This document shows positions 1 to 9,193 of a DNA stretch of 64,000 bases, in pieces (position 1 is the stretch's first letter; each line of letters opens with the position of its first letter). Made by a program: the position numbers and the translations under genes. A model generated the notes under the pieces. That model was not told the origin of the DNA, ran no database searches, and worked only from the letters and a program-made list of their open reading frames with translations. Source of the stretch: Pantoea eucalypti (GTDB lineage: Bacteria; Pseudomonadota; Gammaproteobacteria; Enterobacterales; Enterobacteriaceae); NCBI RefSeq assembly GCF_009646115.1, contig NZ_CP045720.1:2728001-2792000 (forward strand), in the 5' to 3' direction.

Positions 1-155
1 TGGCTACAGTTTGTTAACAAAGGCACAGATTGGCCTCGACCCACCCGACTGAAATATGCTGTGATCGGGTTCAGATAGTGAATTATACTTTCGCGTCTTT
101 ATGACTGTGTACAACACCGGGCTCTGCGCCACCGAACAGGATGCTGAAACGCGCC
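1..155 (+). promoter_or_regulatory. pncB upstream region with a perfect 12-base palindrome
   Basis: The DNA before pncB holds a perfect palindrome TTTGTTAACAAA at 10-21 and a -10-like TATACT at 84-89 with no good -35. In E. coli pepN is divergent from pncB, so this is probably one edge of a shared divergent promoter region (inference). NadR represses pncB in enteric bacteria, but I could not match its operator with confidence. The palindrome is seen; its role is unknown. Confidence 0.35.
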
Positions 156-1361
156 ATGACAGGACATGCTTCCCCGATACTGACCTCGCTGCTGGATACG
201 GACGCCTATAAGCTCCATATGCAGCAGGCCGTTTTCCACCGCTATCATGACGTAACGGTGGCGGCGGAGTTTCGCTGCCGCGGCGACGAACTGCTGGGTC
301 TCTACGCTGACGAAATTCGTGACGCGATAACCGCTATGCAACACCTGGCGCTGACTGATGATGAAGCGACCTGGCTGTCTCACCTCCCCTTCTTCCAGCA
401 GGATTACCTCAGCTGGTTACGCCAGTTCCGCTATAACCCGGATCAGGTTGAGGTGCGCAATCACCATGGCAAACTGGATATCCGTATTCAGGGGCCGTGG
501 CGGGAAGTCATTATGTGGGAGGTGCCGCTGCTGGCGCTAATCAGCGAGATTGTGCATCGTCATCGCACACCGCAGGTCACCACCCAGCAGGCGATTGACC
601 ATTTACACCAGAAACTCGGCGACTTTAAGACGCAGGTGGCTGACCTGGATATGTCACGCTTCCGCCTGATGGATTTCGGCACCCGTCGTCGCTACTCACA
701 GGATGTGCAGCAGTCGATCGTCTCAACGCTGAAACAGGATTTCCCGTGGCTGATTGGCACCAGTAACTATGATCTGGCGCGCCGTCTGTCACTGACGCCG
801 GTCGGGACGCAGGCACATGAGTGGTTCCAGGCCTTCCAGCAGATCAGCCCGGTCCTTGCTAATAGCCAGCGCGCGGCGCTGCAGGCGTGGCTCGATGAGT
901 ATGACGATCAACTGGGCATTGCGCTGACCGATTGTATTGCCATGGACGCCTTCCTGCGCGATTTCGGTCCGTTGTTTGCCCGTCGCTATCAGGGACTGCG
1001 CCATGACTCCGGCGATCCGGTTGAGTGGGGCGAGAAAGCCCTTGCCCACTATCAGAGCCTGGGTATCGATCCGCAAAGCAAACACCTGGTCTTTTCTGAC
1101 AACTTAAACCTCGACAAAGCCCTGGCGTTATACCGCCACTTTGGCCAACGGACGAATGTCGTGTTCGGTATCGGTACCCGTCTGACCTGCGACATTCCGG
1201 GCGTAACGCCACTGAATATCGTTATTAAGCTGGTGCAGTGCAATGGTAAACCGGTGGCGAAACTCTCAGACAGCCCCGGCAAAACTATCTGTCAGGATAA
1301 AGCCTTTGTAAAAGCCCTGCGAAAAGCCTTTGATTTGCCGCTGGTGAAAAAAGCGAGTTAA
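156..1361 (+). CDS. pncB: nicotinate phosphoribosyltransferase
   Basis: Converts nicotinate and PRPP (with ATP) to nicotinate mononucleotide in the NAD salvage pathway, in the cytosol. The 401-residue product matches the usual length of about 400 and the enterobacterial sequence throughout: the [16 protein letters not shown] start, the [11 protein letters not shown] phosphate-binding region, and a GTQAHEWF segment whose His221 corresponds to the histidine phosphorylated in the Salmonella enzyme. An in-frame ATG at 141 would add five residues. I chose 156 because it matches the family N-terminus; neither start has a strong Shine-Dalgarno sequence. It is monocistronic, followed by a weak hairpin and then asnS. 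Confidence 0.96.
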   Translation: MTGHASPILTSLLDTDAYKLHMQQAVFHRYHDVTVAAEFRCRGDELLGLYADEIRDAITAMQHLALTDDEATWLSHLPFFQQDYLSWLRQFRYNPDQVEVRNHHGKLDIRIQGPWREVIMWEVPLLALISEIVHRHRTPQVTTQQAIDHLHQKLGDFKTQVADLDMSRFRLMDFGTRRRYSQDVQQSIVSTLKQDFPWLIGTSNYDLARRLSLTPVGTQAHEWFQAFQQISPVLANSQRAALQAWLDEYDDQLGIALTDCIAMDAFLRDFGPLFARRYQGLRHDSGDPVEWGEKALAHYQSLGIDPQSKHLVFSDNLNLDKALALYRHFGQRTNVVFGIGTRLTCDIPGVTPLNIVIKLVQCNGKPVAKLSDSPGKTICQDKAFVKALRKAFDLPLVKKAS

Positions 1362-1373
1362 TCCTCTTCTTAT

Positions 1374-1393
1374 CGGGGCGTTGATGCGCCCCG
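1374..1393 (+). terminator. hairpin after pncB, possible weak terminator
   Basis: CGGGGCG at 1374-1380 pairs with CGCCCCG at 1387-1393 around a six-base loop, 13 bases after the pncB stop. No T-run follows, so it may be an RNA-stabilising hairpin or a Rho-assisted end rather than a classical intrinsic terminator. Confidence 0.4.
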
Positions 1394-1517
1394 CCTCTGC
1401 TGTAATAAATCTGCATTCCCCCTGAATTTTGCTTGTTTCCTGAAGACTCGCAAGTAACATAGCAAAACCCCGGATGGGGCAACTTTTAACTCACTTCTTC
1501 TATATAGAGAGATATTT

Positions 1518-2918
1518 ATGAGCGTAGTGCCTGTAGCGGACGTACTGCACGGTCGCGTCGCGGTTGACAGTGAAGTCACCGTACGTGGTTGGGTGCGTAC
1601 CCGAAGAGATTCCAAAGCCGGTCTTTCCTTCATCGCTGTCTATGACGGCTCCTGCTTTAATCCCGTTCAGGCTGTCGTCAATAATTCTCTGAATAATTAT
1701 CAGGATGAAGTGCTGCGTCTGACCACCGGCTGTTCCGTTATCGTCACCGGTAAAGTGGTGGCATCGCCGGGTCAGGGCCAGGCGTTTGAGATTCAGGCAA
1801 CCAGCCTGGAAGTGGTTGGCTGGGTGGAAGATCCGGACAGCTATCCGATGGCGGCGAAACGTCACAGCATTGAGTATCTGCGTGAAGTGGCGCACCTGCG
1901 TCCACGCACCAACCTGATTGGCGCAGTGGCCCGCGTTCGCCATACCCTGGCGCAGGCGCTGCATCGCTTCTTCCATGAAAATGGCTATTTCTGGGTCTCC
2001 ACCCCGCTGATTACCGCCTCCGACACCGAAGGTGCAGGTGAAATGTTCCGTGTCTCTACGCTGGATATGGAAAACCTGCCGCGCAACGATCAGGGCAAAG
2101 TCGATTTCAGCGAAGATTTCTTTGGCAAAGAAGCTTTCCTGACCGTTTCCGGTCAGCTGAACGGTGAAACCTATGCCAGCGCCCTGTCGAAGATCTACAC
2201 CTTTGGCCCGACGTTTCGCGCAGAGAACTCCAACACCAGCCGTCATCTGGCAGAATTCTGGATGCTGGAGCCGGAAATTGCGTTTGCGACACTGGATGAT
2301 GCCGCCGCACTGGCCGAGTCAATGCTGAAGTATGTGTTCAATGCGGTGCTGGAAGAGCGCGCCGATGACATGGCCTTCTTCGCTGAGCGCGTCGATAAAG
2401 AAGCTGTAGAACGCCTCCAGCGTTTCATTACCACTGATTTTGCCCAGGTCGACTACACCGACGCGGTTGAAATCCTGATGAATTGCGGTCAGACCTTCGA
2501 AAACCCTGTTTCCTGGGGAATCGACCTCTCTTCTGAGCATGAGCGTTACCTGGCAGAGAAACATTTTAAAGCGCCAGTGGTGGTGAAAAACTATCCGAAA
2601 GACATTAAAGCGTTCTATATGCGTTTGAACGACGATGGCAAAACCGTGGCGGCAATGGATGTCCTGGCACCTGGCATTGGTGAGATCATCGGTGGTTCAC
2701 AGCGTGAAGAGCGTCTGGATGTGCTGGATGCACGACTCGAAGAGATGGGTCTGAATAAAGAAGATTACTGGTGGTATCGTGATCTGCGTCGCTACGGTAC
2801 CGTGCCACATTCTGGATTTGGTTTGGGCTTTGAACGTTTAATCGCCTATGTCACTGGCGTACAAAATGTAAGGGATGTTATCCCCTTCCCGCGCACGCCA
2901 CGCAACGCGAGTTTCTGA
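1518..2918 (+). CDS. asnS: asparaginyl-tRNA synthetase
   Basis: Charges tRNA-Asn with asparagine. It is a cytosolic class IIb aminoacyl-tRNA synthetase of 466 residues, the same length as the E. coli enzyme. The N-terminal OB-fold anticodon-binding domain (about residues 15-100, with [19 protein letters not shown]) is followed by the class II catalytic core. Motif 2 lies around [21 protein letters not shown] and motif 3 is [15 protein letters not shown] near the C-terminus. It has its own terminator at 2956-2980 and precedes ompF, as in E. coli. Confidence 0.98.
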   Translation: MSVVPVADVLHGRVAVDSEVTVRGWVRTRRDSKAGLSFIAVYDGSCFNPVQAVVNNSLNNYQDEVLRLTTGCSVIVTGKVVASPGQGQAFEIQATSLEVVGWVEDPDSYPMAAKRHSIEYLREVAHLRPRTNLIGAVARVRHTLAQALHRFFHENGYFWVSTPLITASDTEGAGEMFRVSTLDMENLPRNDQGKVDFSEDFFGKEAFLTVSGQLNGETYASALSKIYTFGPTFRAENSNTSRHLAEFWMLEPEIAFATLDDAAALAESMLKYVFNAVLEERADDMAFFAERVDKEAVERLQRFITTDFAQVDYTDAVEILMNCGQTFENPVSWGIDLSSEHERYLAEKHFKAPVVVKNYPKDIKAFYMRLNDDGKTVAAMDVLAPGIGEIIGGSQREERLDVLDARLEEMGLNKEDYWWYRDLRRYGTVPHSGFGLGFERLIAYVTGVQNVRDVIPFPRTPRNASF

Positions 2919-2955
2919 TTTCGGCATTAAATATAAGAAATTCATATATATAACG

Positions 2956-2980
2956 AGGTCGGCACTGCCGGCCTTTTTTT
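2956..2980 (+). terminator. asnS intrinsic terminator
   Basis: AGGTCGGC (2956-2963) pairs with GCCGGCCT (2967-2974) with one G-T wobble and a three-base loop, followed by seven T residues. It sits 38 bases after the asnS stop. Confidence 0.85.
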
Positions 2981-3021
2981 ATTTTTGTAAATTTTGAGTT
3001 CACTCACAAAGTTCCGTATTT

Positions 3022-3080
3022 TTTACATTTTGTAATACATATTTTCCTGCTGAAACAAGATTACGAGTTTAGTAGCATTT
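3022..3080 (+). promoter_or_regulatory. predicted OmpR-P binding sites upstream of ompF
   Basis: This stretch aligns with the three tandem OmpR sites of the E. coli ompF promoter as I remember them. The F1-like part (3022-3043) begins TTTACATTTTG and ends ACATATT. The F2-like part (about 3042-3060) contains TGAAAC. The F3-like part (3061-3080) contains the GTAGCA core. Spacing to the -10 at 3110 is the same as in E. coli within one or two bases. Activation by EnvZ/OmpR at low osmolarity is the expected regulation, by homology. Confidence 0.7.
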
Positions 3081-3109
3081 AAGCGCTAGAATTACGGCGG
3101 GTGGGATGG

Positions 3110-3115
3110 AAAGAT
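3110..3115 (+). promoter_or_regulatory. ompF promoter -10 element
   Basis: The hexamer AAAGAT lies in a block (ATGGAAAGATGC, then TGCAGACAC) that is nearly identical to the E. coli ompF promoter. Transcription should start near 3122, giving a leader of about 96 bases. No good -35 is present, as expected for an OmpR-dependent promoter. Confidence 0.7.
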
Positions 3116-3170
3116 GCGTGCAGACACAGGAAGACACCAAACTTCGTTAAGGGTTCTGTAAAGATTTCCT

Positions 3171-3222
3171 GACGGCAGTGGCAGGTGTACAAATAACTCC
3201 AATGAGGGTAATGAATAATGAT
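3171..3222 (+). promoter_or_regulatory. conserved ompF leader and predicted MicF sRNA target
   Basis: The leader keeps the 18-base block GACGGCAGTGGCAGGTGT (3171-3188) and the ribosome-binding stretch ATGAGGGTAATGAATAATG, almost as in E. coli, where MicF RNA pairs across the Shine-Dalgarno and start codon. Such conservation in non-coding DNA supports the same antisense regulation. The micF gene itself is not in this window. Confidence 0.6.
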
Positions 3223-4342
3223 GAAGCGCAATATTCTTGCAGTGGTTATCCCTGCTCTGTTAGCCGCCGGCGCAGCAAATGCTGCAGAAATCTATAACAA
3301 AGACGGCAACAAACTGGACCTGTACGGTAAAGCTGTTGGCCTGCATTATTTTTCTGATAACGATGGCTCAGATGGCGACGGCAACAACGGCGACAAATCT
3401 TACGTTCGTTTCGGCTTTAAAGGCGAAACCCAGATTAATGACCAGCTGACCGGTTACGGCCAGTGGGAATACAACATTCAGGCGAATAACTCTGAAGGTT
3501 CTGACGCACAAAACGGCAACAAAACCCGTCTGGGCTTTGCCGGTCTGAAATTCGGCGACGCTGGCTCAATCGACTACGGCCGTAACTACGGTGTGGTTTA
3601 TGATGCAATCGGCTGGACCGATATGCTGCCAGAGTTCGGTGGCGACTCAGGATACTCAGATAACTTCATGAACGGTCGTAGCACCGGCCTGCTGACCTAC
3701 CGCAACACCAACTTCTTTGGTCTGGTAGATGGCTGGGACTTCGCACTTCAGTATCAGGGTAAAAACGAGCGTACCGACACGCGTCGTGCTAACGGCGACG
3801 GCTGGGGCGCATCAACCAGCTATACCTCACCAATCGGTGTTGGTGTTGTTGGCGCATACAGCAGCAGCGATCGCACAAACTCTCAGGCAGACGGCACTAC
3901 CGATATCAATGGTAACGTTGTTGGCCAGGGCAAACGTGCTGAAAACTGGGCAACTGCTCTGAAATATGATGCAAACAATGTTTACCTGGCAGCGATGTAC
4001 GGTGAAACCCGTAACTCTACACCAATCTCTGTTGTGACTGGTCTGAACAACACCACCAGCGCTGCTTCTGCTAACAAAGCACAGAACATTGAACTGGTTG
4101 CACAGTATCAGTTCGACTTCGGTCTGCGCCCATCCATTGCTTATGTTCAGTCTAAAGGCAAGGATATCGAAGGCGTTGGCGATGCTGACCTGATTAAATA
4201 CATCGACGTTGGCGCGACTTACTACTTCAACAAAAACATGTCTACCTACGTGGATTATCAGATCAACCAGCTGGATGACAATAACGCGCTGGGTCTGAAC
4301 ACCGATGACACTGTAGCAGTAGGCCTGGTTTACCAGTTCTAA
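3218..4342 (+). CDS. ompF: outer-membrane general porin OmpF
   Basis: A trimeric 16-stranded beta-barrel porin that lets small hydrophilic solutes cross the outer membrane. The 374-residue precursor begins with the E. coli OmpF-type signal peptide MMKRNILAV...ANA, with cleavage predicted after residue 22, before [16 protein letters not shown]. The constriction loop L3 contains [11 protein letters not shown], and the protein ends in VGLVYQF with the terminal Phe needed for barrel assembly. It is about 12 residues longer than E. coli OmpF, mainly in surface loops (for example a Gly/Asp-rich stretch near residues 45-60), which are expected to vary under phage selection. The conserved promoter and leader and the asnS/aspC neighbours support OmpF over OmpC or PhoE. 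Confidence 0.95.
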   Translation: MMKRNILAVVIPALLAAGAANAAEIYNKDGNKLDLYGKAVGLHYFSDNDGSDGDGNNGDKSYVRFGFKGETQINDQLTGYGQWEYNIQANNSEGSDAQNGNKTRLGFAGLKFGDAGSIDYGRNYGVVYDAIGWTDMLPEFGGDSGYSDNFMNGRSTGLLTYRNTNFFGLVDGWDFALQYQGKNERTDTRRANGDGWGASTSYTSPIGVGVVGAYSSSDRTNSQADGTTDINGNVVGQGKRAENWATALKYDANNVYLAAMYGETRNSTPISVVTGLNNTTSAASANKAQNIELVAQYQFDFGLRPSIAYVQSKGKDIEGVGDADLIKYIDVGATYYFNKNMSTYVDYQINQLDDNNALGLNTDDTVAVGLVYQF

Positions 4343-4360
4343 TCCTGCTTCCGACGTGTT

Positions 4361-4389
4361 AAAAAACGGGGCTAAAGCCCCGTTTTTTT
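4361..4389 (+). terminator. ompF intrinsic terminator
   Basis: AAAAAACGGGGC (4361-4372) pairs with GCCCCGTTTTTT across a TAAA loop and runs into a seven-T tract. This is a strong intrinsic terminator 18 bases after the ompF stop. Confidence 0.92.
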
Positions 4390-4575
4390 ATGGCTGTCAT
4401 TCCTGAAATCTGCCCGACACTCCGCTTTTTACTTCGCCTGAAATTCAGCTTCTCCTCGTCGTGAAATGAACACAGTAAAATTGATGATTTTGTCTCGCAA
4501 ACGGTTGGCATTTCCCTGGCCGGACGTTAACCTGACAGCTCTTTCCGCTAACGTTCACGCTAATGGACCTGACAC

Positions 4576-5766
4576 ATGTTTGAATCGATCTCTGCTGCAC
4601 CCGCCGATCCTATTCTTGGGCTGGCCGATCTGTTTCGTGCTGATGACCGCCCTGAAAAAATCAATCTGGGTATCGGCGTCTACAAAGACGAAACCGGCAA
4701 GACCCCGGTGCTGACCAGTGTTAAAAAAGCTGAGCAATACCTGCTGGAAAACGAAACCACCAAAAACTATCTCAGCATTGATGGTCTGGCTGATTTCGCC
4801 CGTTGCACACAGGCACTGTTGTTCGGCAATCAAAGCCCGCTGATCACGGCAGGCCGCGCCCGTACGGCGCAGACGCCAGGTGGCACAGGTGCGTTACGTG
4901 TGGCAGCAGATTTCCTCGCGACGCAGACCTCCGTGAAGCGGGTCTGGATCAGCAATCCGAGCTGGCCTAACCACAACAACGTGTTTAATGCGGCCGGTCT
5001 TGAAGTCTGTGAATACCACTATTATGACGCGGCAAACCATACGCTGGATTTTGAAGGCATGCTGACGTCGCTGCAGCAGGTTCAGCCAGGTGATGTGGTG
5101 CTGTTCCACGGCTGCTGCCATAACCCGACCGGTATTGACCCAACCGCTGAGCAGTGGCAACAGCTGGCGGAATTGTCACAGGCCAATGGGTGGCTGCCGT
5201 TGTTTGACTTCGCCTACCAGGGCTTTGCCCGTGGTCTGGATGAAGATGCAGAAGGCCTGCGCATTTTTGCCGCCTCGCATCAGGAACTGATCGTCGCCAG
5301 CTCCTACTCCAAGAACTTTGGTCTGTATAACGAGCGTGTCGGTGCCATCACCGTGGTGGCGGCTGAAGCCAGCGTGGCAGATACGGCGTTCAGTCAGGTG
5401 AAATACACCATCCGCGCTAACTACTCCAATCCGCCGGCGCATGGTGCCGCTATCGTCGCCACTATTCTGGGCAACGATACACTGCGAACCATCTGGGAGC
5501 AGGAGCTGTCAGATATGCGCCAGCGCATTCAGCGCATGCGTCAGCTGTTTGTGAACACCCTTGCAGAGAAAGGCGCTCAGCGTGACTTCAGCTTTATTAT
5601 TAAGCAAAACGGTATGTTCTCGTTCAGTGGCTTAACCAAAGACCAGGTAATTCGCCTGCGTGAAGAGTTCGGTGTCTATGCCGTTAACTCAGGCCGGGTG
5701 AATGTGGCAGGCATGACGCCAGACAATATGTCGGCACTGTGCGAAGCGATTGTCGCGGTGCTGTAA
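4576..5766 (+). CDS. aspC: aspartate aminotransferase
   Basis: A PLP-dependent class I aminotransferase interconverting aspartate and 2-oxoglutarate with oxaloacetate and glutamate, and also acting on aromatic keto acids. The 396-residue length is identical to E. coli AspC. The Schiff-base lysine is in [15 protein letters not shown], the PLP-contact region is [11 protein letters not shown], and the carboxylate-binding Arg is in SGRVNVAGM near the C-terminus. It is monocistronic, with its own terminator at 5782-5808. The 186 bases between the ompF terminator and aspC hold no gene I recognise. Confidence 0.97.
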   Translation: MFESISAAPADPILGLADLFRADDRPEKINLGIGVYKDETGKTPVLTSVKKAEQYLLENETTKNYLSIDGLADFARCTQALLFGNQSPLITAGRARTAQTPGGTGALRVAADFLATQTSVKRVWISNPSWPNHNNVFNAAGLEVCEYHYYDAANHTLDFEGMLTSLQQVQPGDVVLFHGCCHNPTGIDPTAEQWQQLAELSQANGWLPLFDFAYQGFARGLDEDAEGLRIFAASHQELIVASSYSKNFGLYNERVGAITVVAAEASVADTAFSQVKYTIRANYSNPPAHGAAIVATILGNDTLRTIWEQELSDMRQRIQRMRQLFVNTLAEKGAQRDFSFIIKQNGMFSFSGLTKDQVIRLREEFGVYAVNSGRVNVAGMTPDNMSALCEAIVAVL

Positions 5767-5781
5767 CGCTGACGACGAAAC

Positions 5782-5808
5782 AAAAATGGGCCTGATGGCC
5801 CATTTTTT
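5782..5808 (+). terminator. aspC intrinsic terminator, probably bidirectional
   Basis: AAAAATGGGCC pairs with GGCCCATTTTTT across a TGAT loop. A-rich and T-rich flanks on both sides mean it can also end gloC transcription from the opposite strand. Confidence 0.88.
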
Positions 5809-5831
5809 ATTGCAGGAAAGATCGCTGATTT

Positions 5832-6461
5832 TTACTGCAGAAAAGGGTTACTCACGCGCTCATGTCCCAGCGTAGAAATCGGACCGTGACCGGGCAGAAA
5901 CGTCACATCATCGCCCAGCGGCAGTAATTTTGTGCGGATAGCATTGATAAGCTGCTGATGATCGCCCTGCGGGAAGTCTGTGCGTCCCACCCCGCCATTA
6001 AAGATAACGTCGCCTGAAATCAGCAATCGTCCCTGACGGTCAAAGAAGACCACGTGGCCAGGTGAATGTCCCGGACAGTGCAGGACTTCGAGCGTGATCA
6101 ACCCTACCTGAACGCTCTCCCCCTCTTCAAGCCAGCGATCGGGGGTAAAAGGTGCGCACTCGTCCAGGCCGAACATCCGGCTCTGGGTAGGCAGCGCTTC
6201 CAGCCAGAAAGCATCGCGCTTTTGCGGGCCGATAATCGGAATCTGCCAGAAGGCAGCCAGTTCAACGGCAGCCCCGACGTGATCAAGATGTCCATGCGTC
6301 AGCAGAATCTGAGCAGGTTTAAGTCCGAGTTGTTCCAGCGTTTGTTTGACAAGTTCGGCATCGCCGCCGGGATCGACCAGCGCGGCTTCGCGCGTGGAGT
6401 CGCACCAGATCACTGAGCAGTTCTGGGCAAACGCTGTAACAGGAATAATGTGGTAATTCAT
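5832..6461 (-). CDS. gloC: glyoxalase II-type hydrolase YcbL/GloC
   Basis: A metallo-beta-lactamase-fold enzyme of the hydroxyacylglutathione hydrolase group; the E. coli ortholog is a second glyoxalase II that hydrolyses S-lactoylglutathione in methylglyoxal detoxification. The 209-residue protein has the metal-binding motif THGHLDHVG (around residue 58), [13 protein letters not shown] and LPGHGP. The start at 6461 ([20 protein letters not shown]) is chosen because GGAG lies just upstream and it matches the family N-terminus; the open frame runs seven codons further. mepK is 39 bases upstream on the same strand, so the two are probably co-transcribed. Confidence 0.93.
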   Translation of the reverse strand: MNYHIIPVTAFAQNCSVIWCDSTREAALVDPGGDAELVKQTLEQLGLKPAQILLTHGHLDHVGAAVELAAFWQIPIIGPQKRDAFWLEALPTQSRMFGLDECAPFTPDRWLEEGESVQVGLITLEVLHCPGHSPGHVVFFDRQGRLLISGDVIFNGGVGRTDFPQGDHQQLINAIRTKLLPLGDDVTFLPGHGPISTLGHERVSNPFLQ

Positions 6462-6500
6462 AACGCTCCATGACCGGCTCACGCAGCGTTGCCGGTGTCG

Positions 6501-7049
6501 TTACCAGTGCCTGATCGGCCCGGTATCAATATGTACAAAGTTACTGCGGGGATAATATCCTACACCACCTGCGCGCAGAGATAACGCCGCTTTGCGTACA
6601 TTGGCGAGCGAAACGCCTTCGATATGAAAATCCATCGCCTGACCCTTGGTGTGATAGCTGTGCTTTGCCACACCTGGACCACTCTCACGTAGCATGTTGT
6701 TGGTTGCCAGTGAGCGATAGCCGGACACCAGCTGAATCGGTTTACGCATACCCAGCAGCGCCTGCAGGCGAAAAATCTGATCAAACAGGTGCGGATCGAT
6801 GCTTTTCACTTTATTGGCGCGATAGTCCCGGAAAAAGTGATTTAATCGTGACAACTCATCCTTGTCGTAACTCTTACCATTAAAAAACTCAGTTTTAAGG
6901 GTTTCACCGGTGTGAAGATTATTAAGCATCAATACACGCGGACGAGACGTAGAAAGCGAGGCCCTTGCGGAAGCAGGCAATAAAGCCAGTCCGGCGGCGG
7001 CACTACCACACAGCAGTAGTTTGCGACGAGAAGAATCAATAGTAGACAT
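6501..7049 (-). CDS. mepK: murein endopeptidase MepK (YcbK, DUF882/M15 family)
   Basis: A predicted periplasmic peptidoglycan endopeptidase. The E. coli ortholog MepK cleaves 3-3 (meso-DAP to meso-DAP) cross-links, the bonds made by L,D-transpeptidases. The 182-residue protein starts with a Tat-type signal (SRRKLLL, hydrophobic stretch, ASA/RAS cleavage region near residue 30). The zinc-binding residues of the M15 fold are visible as KHSYHTKGQAMDFHIEG and NFVHIDTG. It sits between ldtD and gloC on the same strand, so maker (LdtD) and cutter (MepK) of the same bond are adjacent. The distance from ldtD (185 bases with a hairpin) suggests mepK may have its own promoter. Confidence 0.93.
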   Translation of the reverse strand: MSTIDSSRRKLLLCGSAAAGLALLPASARASLSTSRPRVLMLNNLHTGETLKTEFFNGKSYDKDELSRLNHFFRDYRANKVKSIDPHLFDQIFRLQALLGMRKPIQLVSGYRSLATNNMLRESGPGVAKHSYHTKGQAMDFHIEGVSLANVRKAALSLRAGGVGYYPRSNFVHIDTGPIRHW

Positions 7050-7156
7050 GTAACGATTTACCTGAGAATGAAGCCCGAGAAATGTGCAAAAAGCGCACAG
7101 GCCGAACCATAACTTTCTCTCAGAGAAGCGTCAACCCATCTGCCCATGGTTTGTGA

Positions 7157-7178
7157 GGCGATCCCCGGAGGGATCGCC
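7157..7178 (-). terminator. hairpin between ldtD and mepK
   Basis: GGCGATCCC (7157-7165) pairs perfectly with GGGATCGCC (7170-7178) over a four-base loop, 57 bases after the ldtD stop. No T-run follows on the minus strand, so it may attenuate or protect RNA rather than terminate fully. Confidence 0.4.
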
Positions 7179-7234
7179 ATTTGAAAATATTAGTGTAAAT
7201 GACCGGGACGCTGCTAACGATTTAAAATCAATCA

Positions 7235-9046
7235 CTAGAGCAGTAACTGCTCAGCCCGACTGAGAGCCTGACTGCCCGAACGGGCGGTGTCATCATAATT
7301 GTAAATATCTGTGCGGAACTGGGGTTTGCCATCATCAGCGACCCACGCCGTAAGATAATAGAGATTCACTGGAATGCGATGGCGAATCGGAACATAGCGG
7401 GTGTCGCCCTCTTTTAACGTGCTGGAAATACGCGCATCGTTCCAGCCCGCGTCCTGCAGTAATAATCCCGCCAGTTCAGATGCTTTATTCACCCGGACAC
7501 AGCCGGAGCTGAGCGCGCGGATATCACGCTGGAACAGATTATGGTTTGGCGTGTCATGCAGGTAGATCGCATCTGAGCTTGGCATATTAAATTTATAACG
7601 GCCCAGCGCATTCGCCTCCCCCGGTGCCTGAATCAGGCGATAAGGGAATGATGAAGCGGTGACCATACGCCAGTCGATCATGCTGGGATCAATCACTTCA
7701 GCGTCAGCACTCCAGCCCGACAGCAGGGTATAACCATGCTTATAAAGATAGGTCGGATCCAGCTTCACTTTTGGAATAATATCTTTTCGCACCAGTGTTG
7801 TTGGCACATTCCACGGCGGATTCAGCACCACATTATTGAGTGCGCTGCGCATCAACGGCGTTTTACGGTCCGGACGTCCGACGATGACGCGCGATGAGAG
7901 GATCTTATTGCCGTTGTTGTAATAAATCAGCGAGTAGTTGGCGATGTTCACCATGATGCCGTTATGCATATCGTCCGGCAGCAGGCGAAGACGCTGAATG
8001 TTCAGCGCCAGCAACGACGCCCGCATCTGCGGAGAGACGTTAAGCCACTGACGGGTTCTGGCACCGATAGCCCCATCGCCATCCAGTCCCTGCCACTGCT
8101 GGAAACGCTTCACCGCCGCCACCAGCGTCTCATCATAAATATTGGCGGTATTTCCTTCGAGCGTCTGACTCTGTACGTTACCCGGTGATTGTGGTGATGG
8201 GGTAAGCAGATTGCTGACTGGCGCGGCAGAAGGACTGACTGCAACAGGCTGATCGCTGTGCGTTACCGGCGAGGCGGCAACGGGTACCGCATCGTCATTG
8301 GGTGCCGGCGCATTAACCTGCGCCGTTAACATGCCGCTGCGCTGCAAAATTTCACGCAGCGCAGGAACGTCATCACTGACCTGGCCCGGACGCAGTGTTT
8401 CACTGCTTTTCAGCTGCGGCCAGGGCTGCTTATCGCTAAGCAGGGTGATAAGCGCAGCATGCATGGGCTGATACTGTGGATGCTGCGGCTGTAAGGAGGC
8501 AATAAATGCATTGTCAGAACCGGCATTGACCGCATTCTGCCACTGATTGACCACCGCCACGGAGGGCTGGGTCAGCCTGTAAGGAACATTGCTGTAGAGC
8601 CAGGTTTCACCCTGCGTCGGCACATTCGACACAAATTGCAGATAACCCAGCATCGCATCAGACAACGCAACATCCCGGGCAAAGCCGGTAATGGCGGGGT
8701 TGGTCAGACGCTCAATCCAGCGCGTGAACTGCGGCTGAACGCCAGACAGCGCCACTTCTGCCAGCTGCTGCTGAAATTTTTGCACCGCCTGAGGATCCTG
8801 CCAGAGCGGTTGCATATGACGGGATGCATAAAGCGTTGCCAGCGGTCCCAGATAAAATGGCTGGTCGGCGCTGGAGAACGCCTGCCGAATGCGCTGCTGA
8901 CTGTCGGATACGGAGATGGCCGCCTGGCTAGTTCCAGGCAAAGCGGCGATGACAGCAGCCTGCGGTAGCGTAAATGGAACAACGGATAGCGCCAGCGCCA
9001 GCAATGATACAACGCGATGATGATGTAATTTTTTTACCCGCAACAT
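7235..9046 (-). CDS. ldtD: L,D-transpeptidase LdtD (YcbB)
   Basis: A periplasmic transpeptidase that forms 3-3 peptidoglycan cross-links and can bypass penicillin-binding proteins under beta-lactam or envelope stress. The 603-residue product has an N-terminal signal/anchor (basic start, then hydrophobic [16 protein letters not shown]), a scaffold with a peptidoglycan-binding subdomain around [20 protein letters not shown], and the YkuD catalytic domain with HDTPNHNLF and SSGCVRV. Catalytic Cys516 lies 87 residues from the C-terminus, exactly as in E. coli YcbB. A Pro/Ala/Ser/Val-rich linker precedes the binding domain. The ATG at 9046 is chosen because a perfect AAGGAGG lies just upstream; the open frame extends 27 codons further without a better site. 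Confidence 0.95.
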   Translation of the reverse strand: MLRVKKLHHHRVVSLLALALSVVPFTLPQAAVIAALPGTSQAAISVSDSQQRIRQAFSSADQPFYLGPLATLYASRHMQPLWQDPQAVQKFQQQLAEVALSGVQPQFTRWIERLTNPAITGFARDVALSDAMLGYLQFVSNVPTQGETWLYSNVPYRLTQPSVAVVNQWQNAVNAGSDNAFIASLQPQHPQYQPMHAALITLLSDKQPWPQLKSSETLRPGQVSDDVPALREILQRSGMLTAQVNAPAPNDDAVPVAASPVTHSDQPVAVSPSAAPVSNLLTPSPQSPGNVQSQTLEGNTANIYDETLVAAVKRFQQWQGLDGDGAIGARTRQWLNVSPQMRASLLALNIQRLRLLPDDMHNGIMVNIANYSLIYYNNGNKILSSRVIVGRPDRKTPLMRSALNNVVLNPPWNVPTTLVRKDIIPKVKLDPTYLYKHGYTLLSGWSADAEVIDPSMIDWRMVTASSFPYRLIQAPGEANALGRYKFNMPSSDAIYLHDTPNHNLFQRDIRALSSGCVRVNKASELAGLLLQDAGWNDARISSTLKEGDTRYVPIRHRIPVNLYYLTAWVADDGKPQFRTDIYNYDDTARSGSQALSRAEQLLL

Positions 9047-9125
9047 CCCTGCCTCCTTATTTTTCAACTTCGCAGCGTTCCCTGTATCCGCTGCGACCGC
9101 GCTGTGACTCATCATGTGAGTATAC

Positions 9126-9163
9126 AAACAAAAACGGCATTTGCCTCATGCGACAAATGCCGT
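9126..9163 (-). terminator. mukB intrinsic terminator
   Basis: On the minus strand, ACGGCATTTG and CAAATGCCGT form a perfect ten-base stem (9134-9143 with 9154-9163) followed by TTTTTGTTTG, 31 bases after the mukB stop. It closes the cmoM-mukFEB operon just before the ldtD upstream region. Confidence 0.85.
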
Positions 9164-9193
9164 AACCAGATTAACGAATGGTTCAGTTTTTGA

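Noticed and set aside
1500..2246. A 248-codon open frame antisense to asnS
   Set aside because: It lies wholly opposite the asnS coding sequence and has no family resemblance or translation signals.
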